Assembly: GCA_951230915.1 (NCBI GenBank)
Contig: OX579635.1
Location: 26,474,001 to 26,538,000, forward strand
DNA from: Antitrichia curtipendula
Lineage: Eukaryota; Streptophyta; Bryopsida; Hypnales; Leucodontaceae
DNA length: 64,000 bases
Reading direction: 5' to 3'
The position numbers and the translations under genes were made by a program. Below the pieces are notes generated by a model. That model did not search any database and was not told where the DNA came from. It saw only the letters and a program-made list of their open reading frames with translations. Positions 44,239-54,303 of this stretch are shown one piece after another (the stretch's first letter is position 1; each line of letters starts with the position of its first letter).

Positions 44239-47141
44239 ACGAGGTGACCTCTGTCGAGCCCGCACCTATTCCGGCGGAGTATGCAGACTTAAGTGATGCT
44301 TTCAGTGAAGAGGCGGCTAACGAGCTTCCAGACCATGGCCCCGCGGACATGAAGATAGACTTCAAAGAGGGCCAGGAGCCTCGTAATACGGGATTGCGCC
44401 CTATGTCACCGGTTGAGTTGGAGGAGCTTCGACGCTATCTCGAGGAAAACTTGGGCAAAGGGTGGATCCGACAGTCCAAGTCCCCCGTGTCAGCTCCTAT
44501 TGTTTTCGCCAGGAAGAAGGACGGCTCTATACGATTTTGCGTAGACTATCGCAACCTCAACAATGTCACGGTGCGAAACTGTTACCCATTGCCCTTGATT
44601 CCTGAGCTCGCAGATCGCTTGACGGGTGCAAGTATATTTTCAAAGTTGGATGTTCGCCAAGCTTATCATAGAATCCGCATGGCTCCTGGGCATAAATTCA
44701 AGACGGCTTTTAAAACTCGTTATGGGCTATATGAGTATTTGGTCATGCCATTTGGGTTAACCAATGCCCCGGCACAATTCCAAGCTCACATGCAAAATAT
44801 TTTCAGTGACCTATTAGACATCTCAGTGGTGGTTTACTTGGATGATATACTTATTTTTTCTGCCAATTTAGAGGCTCACCAAGCCGTGGTTCGTGAGGTC
44901 TTGAAGAGATTACACAAGCATGGCCTTTATGCAAAGGCCGCCAAGTGTGAATTTCATAAAGACTCAGTTGAATTTTTGGGCATGACAGTATCTGCTAGCG
45001 GTCTTCAGATGTGTCAAGACAAAGTTCAAGTTATTAAGGATTGGCCGACTCCAACAACAGTGAAAGAACTCCAAGCGTTTTTTGGTTTTACAAATTTTTA
45101 CAGACGCTTTATAGTGGACTATTCACACGTTGCAATTCCTCTGACAAACTTAACACAAAAAGGCCAGCGCTTTCAGTGGACCCCTACAGCCGATGCTGCT
45201 TTCACAGATCTTCGGTCCCGGTTCCTCAAGGCCCCGGTATTAATCCACCCCAACTTCGAGCAACCATTTGTAGTAGAAACAAACGCTTTCGACACAGCCA
45301 CTGGGGGCATCCTGTCTCAAAGGGGTGACGATGGACATCTTCATCCATGTGCATATCGGAGCTCTAAGATGAACCCAGCTGAAAAAAACTATGACATTTA
45401 CGACAAGGAACTCTTGAGCATTGTACTAGCATTCCAAGATTGGCGCGTTTACCTAGAGGGCTCCCCCCACCAGGTTCGTGTCATTTCCGATCATAAAAAC
45501 TTAGAACAATTTCTATTTACGAAACACTTCAACAGGCGTCAAGCTCGTTGGTCTGAGATGCTTTCGGCCTTTGATTTGGCCATTCACCACCGGCCAGGAT
45601 CTTTGAATGGAAGGGCAGATGTATTATCTCGACGCGTAGATGTCACGGATGGGACAGATGAAGAGCCTCGGCCTTTCCTGCGCCTAGCTTACTTGGAAAA
45701 ACTTGAGCCGGTGTGGACTGACGCGTGCATCTTTACTCAGATAAAGGCAATCCTGAGAGAGGACTCCAAGCTTAGGCCAATATTGGCATTCTTTGAAAGC
45801 AACCCGGAAGCAGCACCTGCAGACATTCGCCGTCGATTTCAGGCTTACACATGGGAGGACGGCCTTCTCCGTTTTGAAGGGGCGGTTTTTGTTCCTGACC
45901 ATGAGGAACTCCACCGTCAAATTTTGCGCTCTCGCCACGACGCCCCTGCTGCAGGCCACCAAGGACGTGCAAAGACCCTCGAGCTGGTGTCTCGGGATTT
46001 TTATTGGCCAATATTGTGCCGTTACGTTCACCGCTACGTCGATGGCTGTGACACTTGCCAACGTTCCAAGCCCACCCACCATGCTCGCTACGGGCTTTTG
46101 CAACCTATTCCCGCCGCCGCCGCTCCTTGGAAAAAAATAACAGTGGATTTTATTGTTAAAATTCCTATGAGCAGTGGTTATGATTCTATATTAGTGGCGG
46201 TGGACAAAAATACCAAGCTGGCTCATTTTATTCCTATGACAGAAACCATTGGTGCTAATGGCACGGCGTCACTATATTTACAACACATATGGAAACTTCA
46301 CGATACTCTCCAAGACATTATTTCTGACCGAGGGACTGTTTTTGTCTCAAAGTTCATGCGCCGCTTATGTCAACTACTATGTATTAATCCTTCTACAACT
46401 ACGGCGTTCCATCCTCAATCCAACGGGCAAACAGAAAGAATAAACCAGATTTTGGAACAATATTTGCGTATGTTCACTACTCGACGTCAGGATGACTGGG
46501 CCGACTTGCTTCCGTTAGCGGAATTTGCATATAATAACTCCACTCATTCATCGACCGGCTTCTCCCCGTTTTATGCAACATACGGATATCATCCTGTATT
46601 ATCTTTCACTACTCCGACCTCGACCACCGTTCCGGCAGCAGAAGACCGCATAAGGCACCTTCAAGAGGTGCACAATGAGGTGAAGACTATGATTGACCTT
46701 GCAAGTGTGCGAGCCCAACGCTATTACAACCAAGGAGTACAGGTTCAACCCACATTCCAAGTTGGTGAGAAGGTATTCCTACGACATGAGAATATTTCAA
46801 CTACGGCTCCTTCCAAGAAATTGGCATCACGATTCCTCGGCCCATTTCCAATTATTGCCAGGCTTTCCGACTTGGTTTACAAGCTTAAACTCCCCAAGAC
46901 CCTCCGAATTCATGATGTATTTCACGTTAATCTTCTACAACGGCACCACAAGGACACCATCGAGGGGCGGCGTCGACAACCTCCTCCGCCGATTATTACG
47001 GTTGATGGGAATGTGCAATGGGAGGTCCATGCTGTCTTGGACTCTCAGGTGCACAGCCGGTGGCGGAAGCTACAGTATTTAATCAGTTGGGAAGGATATG
47101 GACCCGAGGAAAACTCTTGGGAACCAATGGAGAATCTGTAG
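44223..47141 (+). CDS. Pol polyprotein (RT, RNase H, integrase, chromodomain), gypsy chromovirus
   Basis: One 972-codon frame. The reverse transcriptase spans about residues 65-250: KDGSIRFCVDYR (99-110), KLDVRQAY (D143) and YLDDILIF (205-212) are intact. The RNase H region begins about 340; the first catalytic Asp of ETDAS-type sequences is Asn here (ETN, N354), whereas E396 (YDKELL) and D423 (SDHKNL) are present. The integrase has H-H-C-C (AGHQG ... CDTCQ, about 570-610) and the D...D...E residues (VDFIVK, SDRGT, NGQTERINQ). The chromodomain (about 930-972, RWRKLQYLISWEGYGPEENS) is cut by a TAG at 47139 just before its expected C-terminal helix (NAADTVRDFHRW follows). No gag or protease precedes it. 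The 15 or so leading residues are encoded by the LTR and the junction. Confidence 0.88.
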   Translation: MNGSLNEVTSVEPAPIPAEYADLSDAFSEEAANELPDHGPADMKIDFKEGQEPRNTGLRPMSPVELEELRRYLEENLGKGWIRQSKSPVSAPIVFARKKDGSIRFCVDYRNLNNVTVRNCYPLPLIPELADRLTGASIFSKLDVRQAYHRIRMAPGHKFKTAFKTRYGLYEYLVMPFGLTNAPAQFQAHMQNIFSDLLDISVVVYLDDILIFSANLEAHQAVVREVLKRLHKHGLYAKAAKCEFHKDSVEFLGMTVSASGLQMCQDKVQVIKDWPTPTTVKELQAFFGFTNFYRRFIVDYSHVAIPLTNLTQKGQRFQWTPTADAAFTDLRSRFLKAPVLIHPNFEQPFVVETNAFDTATGGILSQRGDDGHLHPCAYRSSKMNPAEKNYDIYDKELLSIVLAFQDWRVYLEGSPHQVRVISDHKNLEQFLFTKHFNRRQARWSEMLSAFDLAIHHRPGSLNGRADVLSRRVDVTDGTDEEPRPFLRLAYLEKLEPVWTDACIFTQIKAILREDSKLRPILAFFESNPEAAPADIRRRFQAYTWEDGLLRFEGAVFVPDHEELHRQILRSRHDAPAAGHQGRAKTLELVSRDFYWPILCRYVHRYVDGCDTCQRSKPTHHARYGLLQPIPAAAAPWKKITVDFIVKIPMSSGYDSILVAVDKNTKLAHFIPMTETIGANGTASLYLQHIWKLHDTLQDIISDRGTVFVSKFMRRLCQLLCINPSTTTAFHPQSNGQTERINQILEQYLRMFTTRRQDDWADLLPLAEFAYNNSTHSSTGFSPFYATYGYHPVLSFTTPTSTTVPAAEDRIRHLQEVHNEVKTMIDLASVRAQRYYNQGVQVQPTFQVGEKVFLRHENISTTAPSKKLASRFLGPFPIIARLSDLVYKLKLPKTLRIHDVFHVNLLQRHHKDTIEGRRRQPPPPIITVDGNVQWEVHAVLDSQVHSRWRKLQYLISWEGYGPEENSWEPMENL

Positions 47142-47248
47142 AATGCGGCTGACACGGTTCGGGATTTCCATCGCTGGCACCCGGATGCGGTAGGATCAAC
47201 CCCGCTTAGGAGGAGGGCCCACGCCCTTAGACCTTATGGGGGGAATAA

Positions 47249-47442
47249 TGTTACGAATAGACACTCGTTTGGACTTACTAGTGCTTAGCAAGGAGGTAGT
47301 TAGAACGGTTATGGTGTCTTCCTTATAGCAAGTGAGAGGAGGCCTTCCCTCTCACTTGTCATCTTGTTTACTTATGAATATTATTAATATGAGAAACCTT
47401 GGTTCATGATGTAAGAGTGTCGACATGAATGGATCCCTAACA
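47249..47442 (+). repeat. 3' LTR of the gypsy element
   Basis: Begins TGTTACGAATAGACACTCG and ends GGATCCCTAACA. It carries the same ATG corresponding to 44223. It follows the polypurine tract directly. Confidence 0.9.
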
Positions 47443-47447
47443 CTACT

Positions 47448-48060
47448 AGGCGGTACCCCCATTTTTGGTCATGTTGGAAAAAAAAAAAAAAAAATTTAAA
47501 TTTTGCGACATGACCAAAAATGGAAGTAGTGAGCAAGCACAAAAAGTATCGTCGGGCCTGATAGTACTTTTGGAGCTTGCTCACACTACCCCCATTTTTG
47601 GTCATGTACCCCCCCTAAGTTTGTTTTTCTTGATATGACCAAAAATGGGGGTAGTGTGAGCGAGCCTTAAAAATACCTTCGAGTTCAACAGTAGTTTTGG
47701 AGGAATTGGGCGTTACCCCAATTTCCGGTCATGCCGCAAAAAAAATAAAAAATAAATTCTTAACAAAAATTGGGAATAATATGAGTAAGCCCCTAAAGTA
47801 CCTTTAGATCCAACATTAGTTTTCAAGCTGCTGGGCAATATACTTATTTTTGGTTCAAGACACAGAAAAAAAAATTCCTCGTAATTGTATGTGGTTGTAG
47901 TATCAGCAAGTCCCAAAACTATCGTCAAGTTCGCCCTTGGTTTTGGACTTTTGGGACTATCCTACGTTACCCCTGGATTTTTTCAAATTCAAATAAATTA
48001 ATAAATAAGTTAATATTGTTTTTATCGAAAATGGGGGAGTAGGAGCTATCTTAAAAGTAT
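47448..48060. repeat. Hairpin-unit array, right half
   Basis: The array resumes directly at the target duplication (CTACTAGGCGGTACCCCCATTTTTGGTCATG) and contains TGACCAAAAATGGGGGTAGTG and the inverse. Units lose the motif toward 48060. Confidence 0.75.
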
Positions 48061-48670
48061 CAGTTGGATCTTTTGCTAAGAAAAAAAAAATGATCAATAG
48101 GGACAATAAAATCATCTTTTGTTCATGTTCATAGAAGAAGAGGCTTTTTGAATTTGAAATTGTCCTTACTTGGCTTCTTAGAATGAAGAATTGTTTAATT
48201 CTTCTATCGCCTTACATTAATTTCCAAGATTTGGAAGTTTTGAAAGGACTTTGACAACCTTCAAAAATGACTAAAGAATGACTTCTATAACCTAGCAAAA
48301 AAACAAGAAACCATAAGAATAGTTGCAAATATTGGATCACTACACACACATTTGTGCAGCACTTGGATAACTATGTACACCAAGGATCTTATAGCCTTTA
48401 GGAACAACTATGGAACAACTTAAATGAACTACTAGGTAGAAAGAAAACCATACTGACTCCATCACAAATTTTGTATTCTAACAAAGTAATCTAGCAATTC
48501 GGTTTGTGCATAAGTAGCAAAGTTTAAAATCTATACATGAGCAAAAATACAACAACAATATTTTTGTGAAAAATAATTTGCAATTGAAAGTGCAAGTGCA
48601 AACTTACTTGAAAAAATGATAATCGGGTGTTGCGTGCTAAATGTACAATTTTGGAGCGATCTACTTCTTT
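48061..48670. other. AT-rich, no gene
   Basis: No coherent frames or repeats of note. Confidence 0.4.
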
Positions 48671-49141
48671 ATGATATCCTTGCAATTTGGAGAAACAATG
48701 GTCTCTTCTTCCTGCCGATTTGTAATAATTTTTTCACTACATTGCGGAGACTTGCATTAGAACGGCTCTTCTTTGATCTTGGAGCCCAAAAAACATCTTC
48801 TTTATTGTCTAAAAGAACTCTCCTAGCGAGCTCCTTCTTAATGTTTCTTTGATGCACTCCATATATCCTTGCTACACCCTTCCACTCCTAATTTGTGTTG
48901 CAACCAGAAATGTAGTCACAATGTTATTTGTTTGTACAATTTTAGCTTTACGAAGCTCCACTAGGTGAGTCTGCATATCATCTTTTAAGCTACCTAGAAC
49001 CTCATGTTGCAATAAAACCATAGTAGGATCCCTTAAAAGTGGTATTATCATTTGTTTTAATATTGGTTGGCCTAAAATCTTCATGATCGTAACATGATGA
49101 ACATGTATCTCATGATTCTTCATCCTTTTAGCCGCATACAA
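48669..49141 (-). pseudogene. Fragment of an unidentified transposon-type gene
   Basis: Two minus-strand frames follow each other: MKNHEIHVHHVTIMKIL... (49141-48872) and ...HQRNIKKELARRVLLDN (48857-48669), the latter resembling a helix-turn-helix with a basic tail (SKKSRSNASLRNVVKKLLQI). An unread stretch of about 15 bp separates them. I cannot name the family. Confidence 0.35.
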
Positions 49142-51429
49142 ACTAATGTCTTAAGCAAGAGTGGTATTTATCCTATGAGCTTGTTTGTAACCTACAACTA
49201 AAAACTTAGGGTTTACATATTCACTTCTCTCTACATGCAATTCCTCTACACTTCTTAATTTGGTTGTTTGAGCACAACATCTGCAAGTCCCTTCTCAACC
49301 ATCAACTTTGGGCTTTTCAACAAACTGAGCATGATAATTGCAGCCTGATATGGAGAAGTTTGCAAAGCTTATACTAGATTCAAAATTAGCAAAATTAGTG
49401 ATTTCGTCTATCATTTTGATATTTGTCGACTAGAATTTAATTTGTACATAATAATGTACATAAATTTTGATTATCCTAAACCAACATGAACAATTCCAAT
49501 ATTATTTTATATATCAAAGACCCTAGACCTTGTAAATTGACTTGACCACCTTAACTCTCAAAACAAATAGATTGTAGCAGAAGATCCCAATTGCTCTCCT
49601 ACAAATTCAAGGCTTTTGATTGAACTTATAATTACTACTTTGGGGGCAAGTTTTGGACTAGGAGGGAAGCACACCATAGTTTGTTGCCAATGACACTTAT
49701 AGACCTTGAATTCAGAAGGAGACAAAAGCACAGTTGATTCCTAGAAAACTTGATCAACCTCCCTATCATGCATTTCAAGCAACGGACTAATTTTTTGATT
49801 GACTTTGAACTATAATTGTTGAAGTTTATCTCTAGAACCTTCCAAACAAATGTGTCATGGGTGTTTTGGTGGTGTCAAAAAAACTTCCACACATTTGATT
49901 CTTTCCCAGCATTACCAATCCGCTTCAAAGTTCTCCACATCGTCATTCTTAGTAGCTGCTACACTGTACCTACACATGTAGAAGTAAGATCACCATACAC
50001 AATAGATACAATACTCTTCATGATCTCAAGATTCTCAATGTTCATTTTTTAGCTGAGAAAATAAATTCTAAACACTAAAATCCTACATGTTTGAAACCTT
50101 CAAGCAACATACACCATGTTGAAAGTTGCAATCTTTGCCAAGCTGGAAGCGACAACATTCAAAATAAAACAGCTAGCAATAATCATCGCAACACAGCTAA
50201 TTTACAAACTTGGCAGTAATGACCAGATGTCCATATCTGATCCTTCACTAGAAATTGTTATTATTCTGAACTATACATCTAAGATTTTGGGCTTACAAAG
50301 AGGAAAATAATGAATTGCATTTCTCATCTATTTCAATATGACATTCATCCAATTGTCATAGCAACTAATGACCCAAAGGGCTGGTTACATATGGTATTTT
50401 GTGGGTACTCCATTTAAAACATTCTAGAACACAATCTTTTTTTAGATAAGGCACATTTATCATGTTTGAATATAATAAAATAAAATAAAAATTTTAATTG
50501 AAAATTGTATGACTTCAAATTATAAATTTCACCCTAAAAAAAGAGTTGTTACATCCTTGGGAGGTGCACTTAGTTCTAGTACAACAAACCACAAGCAAAC
50601 AAGTGGTTTCTAATAAACTATAATTTCAACCTAAAATTTTGAGCATTGTTTAATAATAACTATAGTTTTTTATTGCCAAAATTTCCAACTCAAATAAAAT
50701 ATGAAATGATTTCTAGAAGAGGTTGAAAATGAACTAAAATGACATGTTTTTCAACTCAAATAATTATAGAGAACACATTTAGATGACCATTAAAACAATG
50801 TTCAACTCAAAATGAGCTTTCAATAGAGAGTTGTTTTTAGGAATTTTTTGTTCATTTTTTAGATAATTTTTTCTTATATAATATATAGGGGTGTGAAAGT
50901 TATTTTTCAGTTCTATAGTGTATCTTTTTACTTCAAAAATTTGTAACTAATTATTATTAACAAATAAAAATATCAATAATTCAAAATATAAACTTTCAAA
51001 GTAGAAAAATATATATATGTTTTTTTGTTTTTGTTTTTAATTTAAAATTCAATAAGTATATAGGGGGTCCAAAGTTTTGTTTGCACTTGGTTTCTAATGG
51101 ATACTTCAAGTGATCCCCTAAGGTTACATCCAGTTTGGCCCTTATTCATGTGCAATTTTATTATTAGAGTGACATTTGACATTTGAATATATCTAACATA
51201 TTCAAGAGCATCTTCTATGGTTGACCGCCACCATAAAATACAGATGCGTATCTAATAGTTAAGAACAACCAAACCATATAGCAAATTGCAAATGCACCAA
51301 ATATAGAACATTGGAACAACTAGGAGAGTGCCAGACAACAACGTTACAAGGTGAATAGTGGGAGTGAAATTGGTTCCATTTTTGGGCTAAGTGCAAAATT
51401 GTTATTAGAAATTGATGTAGACCATAATA
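49142..51429. other. AT-rich intergenic DNA, no gene recognised
   Basis: Scattered short frames only. Long A/T stretches occur, for example 50460-50490 and 50870-51060. Confidence 0.4.
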
Positions 51430-51615
51430 GAAGTGTGCTTGGACTTTGTGAATATGGTTATTTTTGCTATTGGAGGTTGTCAACAATACGTGAATTGCAA
51501 GCACTTATACTACTTGTATTGGCAATTTTGTAAGATGGACACCTGTGATGACAAATTCATTTGTGCATCGAGTTACAACTTCAACAAGTTGAAGCTACTT
51601 CTAGTGCATGTAGAG
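51430..51615 (+). pseudogene. Degenerate SWIM-domain fragment
   Basis: The frame gives GGCQQYVNCKHLYYLYWQFC and ...FICASSYNFNKLKLLL. This parallels the C-terminus of the transposase at 54304 (GQWANCKHLYFLFIVICRFN and FIHAPSLSFNEIRHIL), including the C-x-H pair of the SWIM finger. It is an old, isolated relative in the opposite orientation. Confidence 0.6.
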
Positions 51616-51888
51616 ATCATCATTGTTTCAGACATGGCCACATTCTTTCTATCTATTTGTAATATATTGATTTACATTTGTTACAATTGAAATTATTTGA
51701 AGTGTATCAAATGGAAAATGTTTATGCATTTATGAAGTATAGAAGTATGGAAGTATGTCTCAAAAGTCAAATGTTTTGAAATAAGAAGGTATGAATGTCT
51801 AAGAACTACAACTACGACCTATAATTTAATTATACATATGAATAAGAATTTATTTTTTTAAGTTTATTTTTATCATTTAAAAAAAATT

Positions 51889-52012
51889 CTTTCATTTTTC
51901 ATTTTTCATTTTTTTTTTCATTTTCTTTCCATTTTTTTCTTTACTTTTCATTTTTTTCCATTTTTTTTTAATTCCCATTTTTTTCATTTTTTTTTTCAAA
52001 TTTTTGGAGGAA
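51889..52012. repeat. (TTTTTCAT)n low-complexity tract
   Basis: Runs of TTTTCATTTTTCA and poly-T, with no gene. Confidence 0.85.
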
Positions 52013-52049
52013 GATTTTCGTAATTTTTCCCAAGAATGGACACTCTTTT

Positions 52050-52271
52050 AGGTTGGAGTATATTTGCAAAAGATCCATGGGACTATAATGTAATGACTTG
52101 GGTTCGAATCCTATGAAGCCTTATATTATGTTGGTAGACGTAGTCTCTATATATACTTGATTGTTATTAAAAGTTGTACTTGAGTAGTTGTAGTGAAGGC
52201 TAGGTAATACCCACCTTTGTTTTTGTGGGTATTATTTGTTCAACTCATTATATTGTATTCTATAAAAAAAA
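52050..52271 (+). mobile_element. tRNA-derived SINE-like unit
   Basis: GGTTGGAGTATATTTGC (weak box A) is followed by a perfect box B GGTTCGAATCC at 52101-52111, a body of about 150 bp and an A8 tail (52264-52271). A complete tRNA cloverleaf is not seen. The left edge is approximate. Confidence 0.5.
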
Positions 52272-52930
52272 TCTAAAATTGGATAGAGAGTAGAATTGTA
52301 GTGGGTGAACTAAGTGCTTAACTATGCGTCGAAGTTTGAAGTTTTTTTCTTACTTGAAATGGCAATTGCCAGAGCATTAAAGAAATTAAACAAAATCCAC
52401 AATCATAGGAGTAGTGGTCATAGGTCATAAAACTTACTATAAATAATAAATTTATTCTATTTTGAAGAAAAAAAATAGAAAAAAAATAAGTTTTTTAAAA
52501 AGTTTTTAAAAAAAAATTTGGAGGCTCACAAGCTCCACGCTCGTAGCTCACAAGCTCGCCACTCTAGGCTCACATGCTAGCGTTGTTGATTTGAGATCTA
52601 AAGAGTTTTACTTATCCACTTGCTTTGAAAATGGTCCCAATGGAAAGAAAAAAGTGTTTTTATGATTTTCACCATTGAAAATTTAAACATACAAGTGTTG
52701 ATTTGGAGTTATTTGCAATTTCTATTTATAAAAAAATTGCATTCAACAATTGCAAGGTGGACTGTGTAACAACGAAGCTAGTATATGAGCGTGGAGCGGG
52801 AGCGTAGAGCGTAGAGCATAGAATCTTGAGCACGGAGCATTGATTCAATAGCAGATTAGGGAAAAAAAATGGCAAGGTGATGGATGAGAGAAATTTCTGG
52901 ATGTACAGAAAATAAAATCCACCCTAAGGT
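52272..52930. other. AT-rich with a dispersed repeat
   Basis: 52490-52610 carries CTCACAAGCTCCACGCTCGTAG...CATGCTAGC, related in inverse to 39920-40030. At 52780-52845 (GAGCGTGGAGCGGGAGCGTAGAGC) there are short internal repeats. No gene is seen. Confidence 0.45.
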
Positions 52931-52934
52931 CTGT

Positions 52935-53335
52935 CCAGATGGATGAAAAGTACAATGAGTATGGATGAAAAAGTTGGATGAAAAGTATAATGACTGTGGA
53001 TGAAGACGTTGGATGTGGATGAGGACGATGAATGTATGTGGAAGAAAAGTAAAATGGATGGGATTACAGACAAGGTGGATGTGGATTGGAAAATAGGGTG
53101 GACGTGGATGAAAAAAGACAAATGCGGATGAAAAAAGGATGAAGACGGATGAAAAGTACAGTGACTATGGATGAAAAGTTAGATGCATTTTGTTGATGAA
53201 TAATGATGAATATGGCTGAAAAGTACAATGCATATGGATGAAAAATAGGGTGGATATGGATGACAAATAAGAATAAATGCAGATGTGAAGAATTATGCGT
53301 GAAGAGTATAAAGATGAATACAAATGTTGAGGGTG
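52935..53335. repeat. Degenerate tandem repeats (GGATGAAAAGTACAATG type)
   Basis: Words GGATGAAAAGTA, GTGGATGAAGA and GGATGTGGATG recur with many changes over 400 bp. The minus-strand open frames here (SSTSTLFSNPH...) follow from the repeat and are not genes. Confidence 0.7.
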
Positions 53336-54303
53336 AAGAAATAAACATTGCCTCTTAGAAAAATCTAAAGCATTCGGAAGAAGACTTAGTTCACATTGAC
53401 TATTCAGATGGTTCATTGTTTAGGGAATCCATTAATCACGAATGCGTTGGGCTTGCCTTTGCAATAATTTTGTGGCTCTTAAATCGTGTTTAGCTTCACT
53501 GTGTATGTACATGAAACTACAAACTGTGAACCTGTAACAATATGTGCAGATGTAAATTTAGGAACCTGGAAACTTATAGCTTCGGAGCTAAGAGCAAGAA
53601 TGTATCATGGCACATTTCACCTAGGTCCGGCAAGAATAGAGTGACAACCATGAACCTATAACCATGGACGTAAAATCGCATCAGTGACAATTTTGGTGTT
53701 CAGTTTCACATCTGTATTAGACCTACATCAAGGATATGAATATATAGAAATTGAGTGTTCCAGAATGCTGGAAAAAAGGCTGTAGGATTCAAAAGGACCA
53801 ATGATGATTCATAAATTATTTAGGCACATATAAATTTATTGGGGTGGCCGAATCCTTACGTAGGGACCTCTAACAGTGGTTTAGGATGCTGATAGGGGTC
53901 CTACAAGAGTCTTTGCATGCATATAGTGAGGGTAGGATTTAGGGTGGTCTGTGCCCAAAAAATTGAATTTAGGAAAGATTTATAAGTATTTTTTAGAAGG
54001 GACATATCCCCAATTTGATGTAGGGGATCCATGCAATAACAATGATGTACTATTTGCGGCACTTTGAAACATTAAATTCAGGTATGTGGCATTAACAAAA
54101 TCATCAGAATCATCCAGAGGTCCAAGAAATAAGGTGTGCATTGGAATAATAGCATGACAAGTCATGGTCCCAACCAATTCAAACCGCAATGGGGTAGTGG
54201 CCCTTTTCATCTCACTACACTTACTAGAAACCAATTCAAGTACCAAAATAAACTTTGGTTTCACTGCTTCACTAATAACATTCATCCTTTCATGAACTAC
54301 GAC
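53336..54303. other. 3' flank of the Mutator-like gene, no other gene
   Basis: No coherent frame or terminal repeat is clear. Confidence 0.4.

Larger units (their letters stand above)
44047..47442 (+). mobile_element. Ty3/gypsy chromovirus, gag/protease deleted, with LTRs
   Basis: LTRs begin TGTTACGA and end CTAACA: 5' LTR about 44047-44238 (lacking its final CA) and 3' LTR 47249-47442 (194 bp). CTACT flanks both sides (44042-44046, 47443-47447), the 5-bp target duplication. The polypurine tract (ATGGGGGGAATAA) precedes the 3' LTR. The LTRs differ at 6 of about 190 positions, all transitions. The primer-binding site, gag and protease are missing: the 5' LTR runs directly into the pol frame. 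The element lies within the hairpin array. Confidence 0.9.

Noticed and set aside
52924..53416. Ser/Thr-rich minus-strand ORFs
   Set aside because: Produced by the degenerate GGATGAAAAGTA repeat; no independent support.
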